From Deltaproteobacteria bacterium (GTDB lineage Bacteria > Myxococcota_A > Polyangia > Polyangiales > Ga0077539): 64,000 bases of DNA. The stretch covers positions 1 through 64,000 of the forward strand of contig CANJUR010000005.1 of NCBI GenBank assembly GCA_947477565.1. Reading direction: 5' to 3'. A program made the translations under genes and the position numbers. Below are positions 1 through 8,753 of this stretch, piece by piece (position 1 is the first letter of the stretch; each line of letters opens with the position of its first letter). The notes beneath the pieces were generated by a model. That model searched no databases and was not told the DNA's origin. It saw only the letters and a list, made by a program, of their open reading frames with translations.

Positions 1-385
1 ACCCAATGGGAGCCTCCGACTTCGATCCAGCGGCGGTCCGCGCGCAAGCTCGGTTTCCTCGGCCCGCGCTTGTGCGACGGTTTCCGGGTCTGTGTTTCAG
101 CAGAGTTACGAGCGTTCCCCGCATCCCTGTTTAGTCATCGGTGGTCCCGCTGATCGCACCGTCGACGACTACCCCCGAAGCGACGACAACAACGGCGCCG
201 GCCGGGGTCCAGGGCGAGGCGGAAGTTGGGGAGATGTAATTGTCGTTGATGGGGAGATGTAGTTGACGTCAGGCAGTCCGCGAACGCGCAGTCGGCGCTC
301 TCCCTCCGGCCACGCCAAGCACCCCACCGAGCGAACACATCGACTTGAATTACATCCGAATCGCAAGATGTGTCCCGAAGTGAAC

Positions 386-466
386 CTCTTGGGAGAGGGG
401 GGTTGGGGGTGAGGTCTCGCCAGGTGGATCGATCCTTCAAGGGCCTGTACTTAGCCTTCCAGCGGG
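386..466 (+). repeat. Dispersed repeat, single-arm copy
   Basis: Positions 386-417 match one arm of the inverted repeat at 58082-58200, with the same G-rich core followed by GTGAGGTCTCGC. The match continues through the flank: GGATCGATCCTTCA at 426-439 is also at 58212-58225, followed by diverged but alignable sequence (cttagcc, then a tccagcg/tccggcg block). The opposite arm is absent here, so this is a half copy. Elements of this kind are small, non-coding and probably mobilised in trans or spread by recombination; that origin is inference. Confidence 0.7.
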
Positions 467-697
467 TCGTTGTTTCCGCAGGGAGGAATCAGGGGCGCCG
501 CGCCGCTCGCGGAGGCTCACAGCGTGGCAGTAAAGGCGACTTGCATTGAAGAGACTCTCCTCCAGGTTTTTCGCGCGGTCGATTGCTTCGCTCGGCTGAA
601 AACCCGCAAACAGTTCGAGGAGAACTGTTTTCACCAGCCCAAACAGACGGCTCAAGTCACTCCAACCGGTCGGAAGGCACCCTCGATGGCGGGTGGC

Positions 698-897
698 GAT
701 CGGTTGGAGAGACCGACCGATGACGTCGAGGGGGGGCGGAGATCGGTTTGAGAGGCGAACCGGCGACGTCGAGGGTGGTGGAGATCGGTTTGAGAGACCG
801 ACCGGTGACGTCGAGGGTGGTGGAAACCGGTTTGAGAGGCGAACCGGTGACGTCGAGGGTGGTGGAAACCGGTTTGAGAAGCCCGCAGGAGGTGCAG
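698..897. repeat. 42-bp tandem repeat (about 4.7 copies)
   Basis: Units begin at 698, 741, 783, 825 and 867. The first is 43 bp because of one extra G, the next three are exactly 42 bp, and the last is partial and diverges after about 20 bp. Each unit has the form GATCGGTTTGAGAGRC followed by GTGACGTCGAGGGTGGTGGA. Adjacent units alternate between two variants (GAGACCGACC and GAGGCGAACC), which suggests duplication in pairs. The length is a multiple of three and some frames stay open, but there is no start site or domain to argue for a protein. Confidence 0.85.
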
Positions 898-1105
898 AAC
901 CTGCCCATCGGAGTGTTCACCCGGCTTGAGGCCCGGCGTCGGCTTTGCGCGAGCCGCGCTCTGGGCGTCGCGAAGGTGCGAAGGCGTTCGAAGACGCCCT
1001 CGTTTTGCACGCGGTGTCCGGTTGAAAAGCGCGGGAGGTAGTTGCGGGAGTCGCCCGCGCCGGTCGGCTTGCGGTAGCGAGAGGCCGCTCCGGAGGCGAA
1101 GCGAT

Positions 1106-2083
1106 TCAGATCACCGGGACGCAGCGGTAGTCGGTGCCGGGGCACGAGGTGCAGCGGATGCCTGCGCAGGTCACGGCCATGAAGCCGAAGGCGCAGACGC
1201 ACTGCCCTCCCGGCCCGCAGGTCGAGTGCCTGGGACAGGTGATTCCACCCGCGCAGGAGATGGCTCCTGCGCCGCAGAAGCTGGCGCGGGCGCAGTACCA
1301 ATCGGGGTAGGTGCACGCCGTCCCGCAGTCCACCCCGGCGCAGGTGCGGCCGACGTAGCCCGGGCGACACGCGCAGAGGTTGTCCACCGTGCAGTTGCTG
1401 TTGCTCGGACAGACCGCGCCGTCCGCGCAAGTCTCGGTGAAGTTTCCCGCGCCGCAAGACGGCACCACGCAGCGCCCGAGGTCGTCGCAGATCTGCCCAT
1501 CGGCGCAGGGCGTCCCACAGGTGCCGCCGCAGTCGTCGCTGCCGCAACGACGGTCGGTGCAATCGGGCACAAACGCGCCGACGCAGGTGCCGCCCCAGCG
1601 GCCCGTGGCATCGCAGGTCTCCACGCCATCGCGGCAGTAGCCACGCCCCCGCGACGCCGGCAGACCGGGGTAGCAGCTACGTCGCTCGCCCGGCATGCAG
1701 GGTATTTCGCCGGAGTCCGCCCCGACCTCGGTCGCGATGGAGACATCGACCACGGAAACGCCACGATCGACCGGGACGTCGGCCACGCCAAGGTCGAAGA
1801 CCGCGGGGCGATCGTCGCCGACGTCCACCCGCGGCACATCGAAGCCCACGTCCACGGGCACATCGAAGCCCGTCGGGACATCGGGCGCCACGGGAACGTC
1901 CATCACAAGGCTGTCCTCGGGCGGGGGCAGGTCGGCGCTGGTGTCCAGGGTGGTTGCGGCGTCGCGCACCACGTCGGGTCTCCCATCGCTGGCCGCCACG
2001 TCGCGCCGCACGTCCGGATCGGGCAGCGTCCAGCCGCAGCCAGCCAGCAGCACCATTCCGGTGATTCCGAGCGCCCGGATCAC
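1106..2083 (-). CDS. Cys-rich EGF-like lipoprotein
   Basis: Predicted 325-residue outer-surface lipoprotein of unknown function. The GTG start at 2083 overlaps the stop of the upstream TPR/PEGA gene as GTGA, so the two are probably translationally coupled. Residues 1-16 form a short lipoprotein signal ending in the lipobox LLAGC. Residues about 20-105 are a low-complexity linker rich in Asp, Val and Pro, and the C-terminal 200 residues are full of cysteines. The cysteines sit in EGF-like spacings, for example CACRPGYVGRTCAG and CVCAFGFMAVTCAG, preceded by a block like the myxobacterial putative metal-binding repeats (CRDGVETCD). Such proteins are common in Myxococcota and are usually annotated only as hypothetical. 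An adhesive or ligand-binding role is inference. Confidence 0.7.
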   Translation of the reverse strand: MIRALGITGMVLLAGCGWTLPDPDVRRDVAASDGRPDVVRDAATTLDTSADLPPPEDSLVMDVPVAPDVPTGFDVPVDVGFDVPRVDVGDDRPAVFDLGVADVPVDRGVSVVDVSIATEVGADSGEIPCMPGERRSCYPGLPASRGRGYCRDGVETCDATGRWGGTCVGAFVPDCTDRRCGSDDCGGTCGTPCADGQICDDLGRCVVPSCGAGNFTETCADGAVCPSNSNCTVDNLCACRPGYVGRTCAGVDCGTACTYPDWYCARASFCGAGAISCAGGITCPRHSTCGPGGQCVCAFGFMAVTCAGIRCTSCPGTDYRCVPVI

Positions 2084-3087
2084 CACTGCACCCGTAGCCC
2101 GGTCGGACCGACCGCCACCCGATGCATCCGCGGCGCGGCCCGATCGAGGAGCAGCGCCGTCACCGTCAGTGCGACCGCGACGCCCGCCGCCGCCGCGAGC
2201 CCGTTGACCAGGCCCGCCCGATCGTCGAGCAGCGTCTGCGTATCCGCGCGGTCGACCACGCAAGTCGCAGCCACGGCCGTTCCGCCGCAGCGCTGGAGGT
2301 ACGCCGATTCGACCGACGCACCCGCTGCGCCCAGGCCCAGCGACGAGACCCCGGCAGCCAGGGCCATGCCCCCGCCGAGCCACGCCATGACCTGCCACGG
2401 CCGCGCGCCCGGTCGCCCGGCGATGCTCTCCTCCGTGGCGTAGCAGAGACCGCCGCGCAGCACCGCCCCGGGCGCGCACTGCGGCGCAACCACCACCGCG
2501 GGAGACGGCTGCTGGATCGCGTCGGACTCCAGGTTGACCGACTCGCGGGTGATCGTCCCGCCGACGACATCGAGCGAGCGACGCCAGGGACGGTGTCCTG
2601 CGGCGCGCACTTCGATCTCCAGGAGACCGGTGCCCACGAGCACCGGCTCGGCGAGCGGAAGCGTCCCGATCACGCGATCACCGACCCGCACCTCGGCCCC
2701 CGGGATGCCACCGGTGAGAAGCAGCCGACCGACGTGCGATTGGGCATCGGCCAGCCAGGCCGCGGCCTCGTCCCGGTGCCGTCGCAGCCACGCGTCGTCG
2801 GCCAGCGCGAGCGCCTCCCGGAGGTGCGCCTCCGCGTCCGACCAGCGCGCCACCCGCAGTTCGCAAGCGCCCATCTCGCCGAGCGCCCGCGGGGTGCGAC
2901 CGTGGTCGAGCGCGTGTCGAAACAGCTCCAGGGCACGCTCATATTCACCACGCCGACAGCGCTCGCTCGCCCGCCGCGCGAGGAAGTCCACGTCGTCGGC
3001 GTCTTGCGCCCCACACCACGCGGCGAAGCTCAGCATCCCGAGGGAGACCATCACCGCCGCGCGTCTCGACCGTGCAATACCCAACAT
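2080..3087 (-). CDS. Exported TPR/PEGA-domain protein
   Basis: About 335 residues. The chosen ATG gives a signal peptide (MLGIARSRRAAVMVSLGM, cleavage near AWCGA). Residues about 30-115 are helical with TPR character (RASERCRRGEYERALELFRH, then a second pair of helices). Residues about 125-180 match a PEGA-like beta domain (GAEVRVGDRVIGTLPLAEPV, ending in a G-H-R-P-W motif). Two hydrophobic segments follow near residues 240-262 and 290-315. This architecture is frequent in Myxococcota and is thought to act at the cell envelope; no enzymatic motif is present. The gene overlaps the following lipoprotein gene by 4 bp. The longer frame starting at 3123 would spoil the signal peptide, so I rejected it. 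Confidence 0.75.
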   Translation of the reverse strand: MLGIARSRRAAVMVSLGMLSFAAWCGAQDADDVDFLARRASERCRRGEYERALELFRHALDHGRTPRALGEMGACELRVARWSDAEAHLREALALADDAWLRRHRDEAAAWLADAQSHVGRLLLTGGIPGAEVRVGDRVIGTLPLAEPVLVGTGLLEIEVRAAGHRPWRRSLDVVGGTITRESVNLESDAIQQPSPAVVVAPQCAPGAVLRGGLCYATEESIAGRPGARPWQVMAWLGGGMALAAGVSSLGLGAAGASVESAYLQRCGGTAVAATCVVDRADTQTLLDDRAGLVNGLAAAAGVAVALTVTALLLDRAAPRMHRVAVGPTGLRVQW

Positions 3088-3182
3088 CGGGCGCACTCTG
3101 CGAAATCCTGGGCCCAGGGGCAATCATCCTGCGCGGCGACGGTTGCCCCGTACCCGTCCGCTCTGATAGCGAAACACCCGGA

Positions 3183-3788
3183 GTGATCGGAAACCCCGCC
3201 AGGCCCACGAGTGATCCGACCCGGCGTCGGCTGGTGCTGCAAACCGCCGCGCGCCTGCTGCGTCACTACGGCCCGATGAAGACGACCATCGCCGACATCG
3301 CCCGCGAGGCGGGCATCGGCGTGGGGAGCGTGTACCTGGAGTTCTGCTCGAAGGACGACATCGTCGAGGCGCTCTCCAGCGACGGGTACGCGCGGGTCGT
3401 CGCCGCCATGCGCGCCGCCCTGGGCGCAGACGGACCCTTCGCCGACCGCCTCCGGGCGATGCTCGACGCGCGCTTCGCGGTGTTCTTCCAACTCTCCGAC
3501 GAGGGTGCGCACGCGGCCGACCTGCTGCACTGCGAGCGCTCCGCGGTGCAGAGAATCCACAAGCGCTTCCTCGAAGAGCAGGCGGCGCTGGTGACGGCGT
3601 TTCTGGCCGACGCGCACCGCTCCGGGGAGTTTGCGGTGGACGACCCGGGCACCGCCGCCGACGCGCTGCTCACCGCCTACGAGACCCTCACTCCGCCGTT
3701 TCTCTACGCCCGCTGCCGGACGAGCGCCGGGGCGCGGCACCAGTCGTTACACGCCCTGGTATTGCGCGGCCTTCTACGCCGGGGCTGA
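3183..3788 (+). CDS. TetR-family transcriptional regulator
   Basis: About 201 residues, typical length for TetR. The N-terminal helix-turn-helix is clear: ARLLRHYGPMKTTIADIARE followed by AGIGVGSVYLEFCSKDDIVE, where the variable recognition helix normally reads GVSxGTxYxxFxxK. The C-terminal part is an all-helical ligand-binding and dimerisation domain with no recognisable ligand specificity. I chose GTG 3183; the frame is open back to 3072, but that extension would overlap the divergent TPR/PEGA gene and adds no conserved sequence. The gene's 3' end overlaps the convergent TfoX-like gene by 15 bp. The closest candidate target is the divergent TPR/PEGA-lipoprotein pair. That link is inference from position. 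Confidence 0.85.
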   Translation: MIGNPARPTSDPTRRRLVLQTAARLLRHYGPMKTTIADIAREAGIGVGSVYLEFCSKDDIVEALSSDGYARVVAAMRAALGADGPFADRLRAMLDARFAVFFQLSDEGAHAADLLHCERSAVQRIHKRFLEEQAALVTAFLADAHRSGEFAVDDPGTAADALLTAYETLTPPFLYARCRTSAGARHQSLHALVLRGLLRRG

Positions 3789-4211
3789 CCGCTTCTTCGG
3801 CTTCGGCAGCTTGCCCACGCGGGGGTCTCCACGCCGCACGAGTTCGCAGAGCCGCAAAACCTCCTCCTCGAAGCTCTCGGCCTCCGTCGGTATCACCTGC
3901 CACCCGCTCTCCCCCGCGCCAAACACGGTAATCGATCGAATCGACGGTAGTTCTCGCCGCAGCGCTGCGTGGTGTTCCGCGGTGGTGGCGATCCAGACGC
4001 CGTCGTCCGCCGAGCCCTGCTTGTCGCGGAGGGCCAACACGATGCGCGGCCCCACGTAGACGGCGGTGCACCCGAACATCTGTCGCGTGGTGGGTGCGAG
4101 CGCGCTCAGTTCGTCGAGCACAAATGCGAACGGCACCCGCTTCGGCGCGGCCCTGGCCTTCGTCGCGAGCGTCTCTTCCGCGAACACTGCGGGATCCCTC
4201 TGTTTCGCCAT
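3774..4211 (-). CDS. Small TfoX/YjbR-like protein, function unknown
   Basis: 145 residues, cytoplasmic. ATG 4211 (MAKQRDPAVF) is preferred to the upstream frame start at 4250. The core FAFVLDELSALAPTTRQMFG followed by CTAVYVGPRIVLALRDK resembles the N-terminal half of TfoX/Sxy-type domains, which carry an RxMFGG-like signature and a strand with a Y-x-G-x turn. Later motifs are GVWIATTAEHH and GWQVIPTEAESFEEE. The C-terminus is a basic tail (KLPKPKKRSAPA). I recognise it as a conserved small protein but not its function, and the TfoX link is weak because the second glycine of MFGG is Cys here. Confidence 0.55.
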   Translation of the reverse strand: MAKQRDPAVFAEETLATKARAAPKRVPFAFVLDELSALAPTTRQMFGCTAVYVGPRIVLALRDKQGSADDGVWIATTAEHHAALRRELPSIRSITVFGAGESGWQVIPTEAESFEEEVLRLCELVRRGDPRVGKLPKPKKRSAPA

Positions 4212-4401
4212 CGGGTCGGAGAGGTACCCCGTGGTCAGGCGGGCGTGCAACGTGACGCGACGGCACGGTGTGCTCCCCTCGCCCGCCCCCGCGAGTGGGC
4301 ACAGAGCGCTTGTATTCCAGTGATTTGATTAAAACTGACACCCGGCACGGACGCTGCAAAGAGTCTCTGCATCCCTCCCAGTAACGGAGCCAAACACCCC
4401 C

Positions 4402-5160
4402 ATGAACCTTCGCATGCTCGCCTCTTCCCTCGCGCTCTTCGCCGCTTCGCAGTCCCTCACCGGCTGCTTCTTCATGTTCCCGTCCGATCCCCCGGAGGTG
4501 CAGCCGTTGCCGCCGGTTCAGCAGAGCGCGAGGTTGCACTTCACCGCGAGCCGCGGCTGCGCGCCCTTGACCGACGCCTGCGCAACCGATCGCCCACTGC
4601 TGACGGGGGTGCGCGAACAGGTCGAGATCACCCTTCCGAGTGACTACACGGGCGTCGATCCGACGGTGACCGCGAGCGATCCGGCGGTGGTGGAGGTGGG
4701 ACCGCTGCGGCGCGCCTCTGCCCAGGGCGACGCGTATATCGGCACGTTCGACGTGCGCGCCGGCAGGCAAGCGGGCAGCACCACGCTCACCGTAACCGGA
4801 ATCGACGGAGCATCGACGACGGTGACCCTGCGCGTCGAAGAGGCCGCGGGCATGGATCTCGTCGAGGACGAAGGCACCGCGCACTACGACCGCTCGCGGG
4901 ACCACATCACCCTGCGCGTCGGCGAGCGCGTCTCGATGAACGGCTACCCCGTGAACCGCCGCGGCGAGCAGCTTTACGCCAACGACGGCGTGATCTGGAC
5001 GGTTCCCTCGACGGCGCACGTGAGGCTGTCGTGGAACTTCATGATCGGCGCGCGCGTCGCCGACGACCACGTCTACGTGGAGGCGCTTTCGCCGGGTACC
5101 GAGGTGATCACCGTCCGCGCCGGCGTGGTCGAGCGAACGATCGTGGTCGAAGTGCGCTGA
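4402..5160 (+). CDS. Lipoprotein with Ig-like segments
   Basis: 252 residues. The N-terminus MNLRMLASSLALFAASQSLT runs into the lipobox LTGC, so this is a predicted lipoprotein. The remainder is strand-rich and looks like two Ig-type folds. The first (about 75-150) ends in AGSTTLTVTGIDGASTTVTL, a pattern typical of bacterial Big_2-like repeats. The second (about 170-252) ends in SPGTEVITVRAGVVERTIVV, with the same closing-strand logic. No catalytic residues are apparent. An A/T-rich patch at about 4309-4342 lies 60 bp upstream and may hold the promoter, but no clear -35/-10 pair can be assigned. It stands alone between two leftward genes. Confidence 0.65.
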   Translation: MNLRMLASSLALFAASQSLTGCFFMFPSDPPEVQPLPPVQQSARLHFTASRGCAPLTDACATDRPLLTGVREQVEITLPSDYTGVDPTVTASDPAVVEVGPLRRASAQGDAYIGTFDVRAGRQAGSTTLTVTGIDGASTTVTLRVEEAAGMDLVEDEGTAHYDRSRDHITLRVGERVSMNGYPVNRRGEQLYANDGVIWTVPSTAHVRLSWNFMIGARVADDHVYVEALSPGTEVITVRAGVVERTIVVEVR

Positions 5161-5206
5161 CGGCGGGAGCGGTTGAGAATTAGGTGAGAATGGACGGCGC
5201 GCAACG

Positions 5207-6166
5207 TCACGGCACGAGGGCCATCCAGGCGTCGTCGAAGATGCGCGAGCGGTAGCGATCCCAGCCGTCGGCGAGCACGGCCACAACGGGTCCATCGACG
5301 CGGCCCTCGCGAGCGATGCGCAGCGCGGCCACCACCGCCGTGCCCGACGAGCCACCCACGAGCAGGCCCTCTTCGGACACCAATCGGCGGGTCATCGCAA
5401 AGCTCTCGCGGTCGTCCACCACCTCCGCCTCGTCGATCACCGACGGGTCCAGCACCATCGGAACCTCGCTCGACCCGATGCCCTCGAGGAGGTACGCGCC
5501 CCCATCGGTCAACGGCGCGTGGCCCAGCAGCCCCGCGAGGCGACTCCCGCGCGGATCCGCCAGGACGATTCGCACCTGCGGGTTCATCTGCTTGAGGAAG
5601 CGACCCACGCCGGTGATCGTGCCGCCGGTGCCCGCGCCTGCGACGAAGGCCCCGACGCGCCCCGCACACTGCCGCCAGATCTCCGGCCCGGTGGTTTCCT
5701 CGTGAGCCCGCGGGTTTGCCGGGTTGCGAAACTGGTCGGTCAGGAAGTGCCGCGGGCGCTCCGCCGCGATGCGTCGCGCGACCCCCTGGAAATTTCGCGG
5801 ATCACCCGGCGGGGCATTCTCGGTGATCACCACCTCCGCGCCGAGCGCCCGCAGCGCCGAGCGCTTCTCCTCCGACATCTTCGCGGGCATCACGCACAGC
5901 AGCCGGTAGCCGCGGCTCGCGGCCATCAGCGCGAGCCCCACCCCGGTGTTGCCCGCGGTCGCCTCGACCAGCGTGTCCCCCGGTCGCAGCACCCCGCGCG
6001 CCTCGGCGTCATCGACGATCGCGCGGGCGATGCGATCCTTCCCCGAGCCACCCGGGTTGAGGTGCTCGCACTTCACGAGCACCGGCACGCGACACCCCTC
6101 GGAGACGCGCCGCAGCGCCACCAGCGGAGTCTCGCCGATCAGGTCTTCCACACCACGTCGACTCAC
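5207..6166 (-). CDS. PLP-dependent cysteine/cystathionine beta-synthase-family enzyme
   Basis: 319 residues, fold-type II PLP enzyme, probably acting on serine or O-acetylserine. The PLP-lysine loop is LNPGGSGKDRIA (usually GGSVKDR). The substrate loop is EATAGNTGVGLA, the phosphate cradle is GAGTGGTITGVGRF, and the serine contacting the pyridine nitrogen is in GGSSGT. The stretch PRAHEETTGPEIW and the ending LADGWDRYRSRIFDDAWM follow cystathionine beta-synthase catalytic domains more than CysK. The C-terminal CBS (Bateman) domains of the eukaryotic type are absent. The start is GTG at 6166, with a second in-frame GTG five codons later. No cystathionine gamma-lyase or sulphur gene lies nearby, so the exact reaction cannot be settled. 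Confidence 0.8.
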   Translation of the reverse strand: MSRRGVEDLIGETPLVALRRVSEGCRVPVLVKCEHLNPGGSGKDRIARAIVDDAEARGVLRPGDTLVEATAGNTGVGLALMAASRGYRLLCVMPAKMSEEKRSALRALGAEVVITENAPPGDPRNFQGVARRIAAERPRHFLTDQFRNPANPRAHEETTGPEIWRQCAGRVGAFVAGAGTGGTITGVGRFLKQMNPQVRIVLADPRGSRLAGLLGHAPLTDGGAYLLEGIGSSEVPMVLDPSVIDEAEVVDDRESFAMTRRLVSEEGLLVGGSSGTAVVAALRIAREGRVDGPVVAVLADGWDRYRSRIFDDAWMALVP

Positions 6167-6268
6167 CCGCGCACGCTACCTCACACCGACCCGGTGGGCA
6201 GAGCTCTCCCCCCCCGGGTTCCGCCATGAATTACGCAAACCCCCAACGCGAACTTCTACGGTTCTTTT

Positions 6269-6673
6269 ATGCACACCGACTTACCAGTTCCGCAGCGACG
6301 CACCGACGCCCGCGAGTCGGTCTCGATCCCCGCGTCGGTCTTCGCCGACGGCTTCCTGCAGCCCGTAGAACTCGAGTGCACCAACCTGTCCAGCACCGGG
6401 ATGTTTCTCCACGGCAACCCGTCTCTCACCCTCGGCGAGGAGGTGCTCCTGGCGTTCAGCCCACCCGGTACCGATCACCGCATCTACATCGAAGCCATCG
6501 TGGTGCGCACCCGCGCCCCGAAGCTCGGCGACCGCGGTCTAGGCCTTCGCTTCGCGCGCATGCCTCGCAACGACACCGACGTCCTCCGCGACGCCCTCTA
6601 CCGCCGCCGCGGTGAGGCCCGTGTCTGGGACATGGCCGTCGCGAATCTCGAAATCAACCGTATCCAGAACTGA
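6269..6673 (+). CDS. PilZ-domain protein
   Basis: 134 residues, a single PilZ domain. The start of the domain is QRRTDARESVSIPASV, corresponding to the RxxxR and following strand, and the second signature is LSSTGMFLHG, the usual DxSxxG with Asp replaced by Leu-Ser. PilZ domains bind cyclic di-GMP through the RxxxR and D/NxSxxG motifs. Here the first motif reads RRTDAR and the second lacks Asp/Asn, so binding may be weakened. A role in motility or surface regulation is a family expectation only. The alpha/beta hydrolase gene follows 25 bp downstream on the same strand and may be co-transcribed. Confidence 0.8.
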   Translation: MHTDLPVPQRRTDARESVSIPASVFADGFLQPVELECTNLSSTGMFLHGNPSLTLGEEVLLAFSPPGTDHRIYIEAIVVRTRAPKLGDRGLGLRFARMPRNDTDVLRDALYRRRGEARVWDMAVANLEINRIQN

Positions 6674-6698
6674 CCTGCTACATCAGTCGCACCCTCCC

Positions 6699-7511
6699 GT
6701 GCGCCGCGCTGCTCCGTTCCTCTTTGGACTCGTTCGTTTCCTCGTTGCCGCGTGGATCCTCTCCGCCGCGGCGCTCTTCCTCCTCCAGCGTCGCGTGGTC
6801 TTCTCCGCCCCGTCGAACACGGTGGCTCCATCCGCGCGGGGCGCCACGCTTCTCTCCATCGCGACCCCTGCGGGCTGGCGCGTCGCCGCCCTGCACTGGC
6901 CCGCGCCCATCGGCGCCCGTACCGTGGTTCATTTCCACGGCAACGGCGAGCAGCTGGCCTGGCAGGCAGACCTGGGCGAGGCCCTCCACGCCGCGGGCTA
7001 CGGAGTCGTCGCTGCGGAGTACCCCGGCTACGGCTTGATGCGCTTGACGGAGCCCACCGAAGCATCGCTCTACGCTGCCGCGGAGGCCCTGCTACGGCAC
7101 CTCGAAGGCCCGCTCCACCTCGCGCGCGAAGACATCGTTCTGCAGGGTTTCTCCCTCGGGACGGGCGTCGCCTCGGAGATGGCCCGACGCGGCCACGGTG
7201 GTCACCTGGTGCTCATCGCGCCATACACCTCGCTGCGAGACATGGCGGCCCTGCATGCCCCCTGGCTACCGGCGCGCTGGATGGTGCGCGACGCATTCGA
7301 CACCTGGAGCCGCGCGCCCGCCATCGAAGCGCCGACGCTGCTCCTACACGGCGACTGCGACGACCTCATCCCGCCATCGATGAGCGCCACCCTCGCCCGA
7401 CGCTTTCCCCACGCGCACCGCGAACTCCTGCCTGGCACTCACCACAACGACGTGTTCTCGCGAGCGCTGGTCGATGTGGTCACTGCGCTGCGCCGCTTCG
7501 CCCCGCCGTGA
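6699..7511 (+). CDS. Membrane-anchored alpha/beta hydrolase (BEM46/ABHD13-like)
   Basis: 270 residues from GTG 6699. A single N-terminal transmembrane segment (about residues 5-28, FLFGLVRFLVAAWILSAAAL) anchors it, with the hydrolase domain probably periplasmic. The oxyanion region is VVHFHGNGEQ, the nucleophile elbow is GFSLGTG (Ser), the acid is in LLLHGDCDDLIPP, and the catalytic His is in LLPGTHHNDVF. This order and the HGNG motif match the BEM46/FrsA-like group of serine hydrolases, whose natural substrates are mostly unknown. The open frame extends upstream into the PilZ gene (from 6612), but the earlier starts give no better N-terminus. It ends 9 bp from the convergent CapA-like gene. 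Confidence 0.75.
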   Translation: MRRAAPFLFGLVRFLVAAWILSAAALFLLQRRVVFSAPSNTVAPSARGATLLSIATPAGWRVAALHWPAPIGARTVVHFHGNGEQLAWQADLGEALHAAGYGVVAAEYPGYGLMRLTEPTEASLYAAAEALLRHLEGPLHLAREDIVLQGFSLGTGVASEMARRGHGGHLVLIAPYTSLRDMAALHAPWLPARWMVRDAFDTWSRAPAIEAPTLLLHGDCDDLIPPSMSATLARRFPHAHRELLPGTHHNDVFSRALVDVVTALRRFAPP

Positions 7512-7520
7512 CGCCGCGCG

Positions 7521-8753
7521 CTACTCCCGAACCCGCACGGCTGCGCCCAGGGCGTTTGTCACCGCACGGGCCCGCGAGGCCCGCACCTCCGGGTCCGTCA
7601 GCGACCGCAGCGGAACCACCAGCACGCCGTCCTCCCCGTGCTGCATCCACAGTGCGTTGGCCGTGAGCGTGACGAGCGAGAGCCGCCCGCCCTCCAGGCG
7701 CTCGAACTGCGCGCGCACCAACGCCACATCGCGAGTCGCTGGGTCCCACAGCAGGCGCTCGATCGCCGGCGGCGGGTTGTGCACCCCGCGCCACTGCGCG
7801 CCGTAGTTCGAGATCAGCGAGCCCATCGACCATGCGATGACCGCGTCGCCCCGCGGCGACTGTACCCGCTCGATGCGCGCCTGCGTCACCACGCCGATGC
7901 CGACCACTACGTCCGCACCGGCCTCCACGAGTTGACGGGCCAGCAGCCGCTGATCGTCACCCACGGGACGAAACGGCGCCCGGTTCCATTGCACCCCGGC
8001 GACGACGACGTCGGCCTGCGCACGCGCCGCAGTCACCGCCGCGATTGCCCGAACGCCATCGCTGGACTGCGCCACCATCGCGTGGCGGCCGTTGCGCCCC
8101 GGGGCCATCAGCACCCGCTGGGCGAAGCAAAGAAACGCCACCCGCATCCCGTCGCGCTCGGTGATAAAGGGCGTCCAGGCGGCCTCCTCGGAGTCGCCCT
8201 CCCCTGCCACGCCGATACCTGCGCTTCGCAGTGTCTCCGCGGTCTCCGTAAGCCCATCGCCCATCTGATCGTAGGCGTGGTGCGTCGCCAGACAGACCCC
8301 ATCGAGGCCAACTCGGCCCAGGTCGCGAGCGACGCCCCGCGACAGCGCCCGCGGCACCCCGAGCGCCGGAGGACCGCCGACAAATGGCACCCGAAACCCA
8401 TCGGTCAACGGCGAGTCCAGCCAGGCGAAGGCGACCTCACGCGGAGCGATCAGCGCTGCGAGCCAGTGGAGAGACCAGGCCATCCCCCCCTGCTCTGCGT
8501 GGTTGGCGAAGCCGGCAAGAACTGCGCGGTGCAGCATGATGTCCCCGGCGAGCGTCACCACCACGCGCCGCGCCGCGCTGCCCGCATCCACCGGAACATC
8601 CGCGGCCACCCAGCCACCCTCGTCCGCCGGTATCCCGACATCTGTGGCGGCATCGTACATTACCGCCGCGTCGGAATCCGCTCTCCCGTGGCAGCCCGCG
8701 AAGACCAGAGCAAGACCCCAGGCACGTACCTTCATGACCATGACGGCGCTCAC
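7521..8753 (-). CDS. CapA-like metallophosphatase-fold lipoprotein
   Basis: 410 residues with a lipoprotein signal (WGLALVFAGC). The mature part carries the PGA_cap/CapA fold: LAGDIMLHRAV (the D of the usual GDxM/L metal motif), AWLDSPLTDG, CLATHHAYDQMGDGLTETAE (usual LANNH-x-DyG), and later VVVGIGVVTQARIERV in place of the usual GxHPHV block. CapA was named from poly-gamma-glutamate capsule synthesis, but most family members act on unknown phosphate or peptidoglycan-related substrates. The usual NNHxxD has become THHAYD, and the C-terminal HPH motif looks lost, so catalytic competence is uncertain. GTG 8753 overlaps the mutS stop (GTGA); ATG 8741 and ATG 8735 are alternative starts. Confidence 0.7.
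   Translation of the reverse strand: MSAVMVMKVRAWGLALVFAGCHGRADSDAAVMYDAATDVGIPADEGGWVAADVPVDAGSAARRVVVTLAGDIMLHRAVLAGFANHAEQGGMAWSLHWLAALIAPREVAFAWLDSPLTDGFRVPFVGGPPALGVPRALSRGVARDLGRVGLDGVCLATHHAYDQMGDGLTETAETLRSAGIGVAGEGDSEEAAWTPFITERDGMRVAFLCFAQRVLMAPGRNGRHAMVAQSSDGVRAIAAVTAARAQADVVVAGVQWNRAPFRPVGDDQRLLARQLVEAGADVVVGIGVVTQARIERVQSPRGDAVIAWSMGSLISNYGAQWRGVHNPPPAIERLLWDPATRDVALVRAQFERLEGGRLSLVTLTANALWMQHGEDGVLVVPLRSLTDPEVRASRARAVTNALGAAVRVRE

Larger units (their letters stand above)
1..1105. other. Non-coding stretch with repeats
   Basis: I find no convincing gene here. The open frames are short, differ between strands and carry no recognisable motif. The stretch contains one arm of a dispersed inverted-repeat element (386-466) and a 42-bp tandem repeat (698-897). 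A leftward frame of 72 codons at 437-655 runs into the repeat element at its 3' end and could be the remnant of a small gene, but nothing supports translation. The adjacent lipoprotein gene ends at 1106, so much of this region lies downstream of a leftward operon. Confidence 0.6.

Noticed and set aside
926-2443. A 505-codon plus-strand frame over the first lipoprotein gene
   Set aside because: It is antisense to the GTG-started lipoprotein and TPR/PEGA genes, which have signal peptides, Cys modules and coupled overlaps; the plus-strand frame is His/Arg/Ala-rich without motifs.
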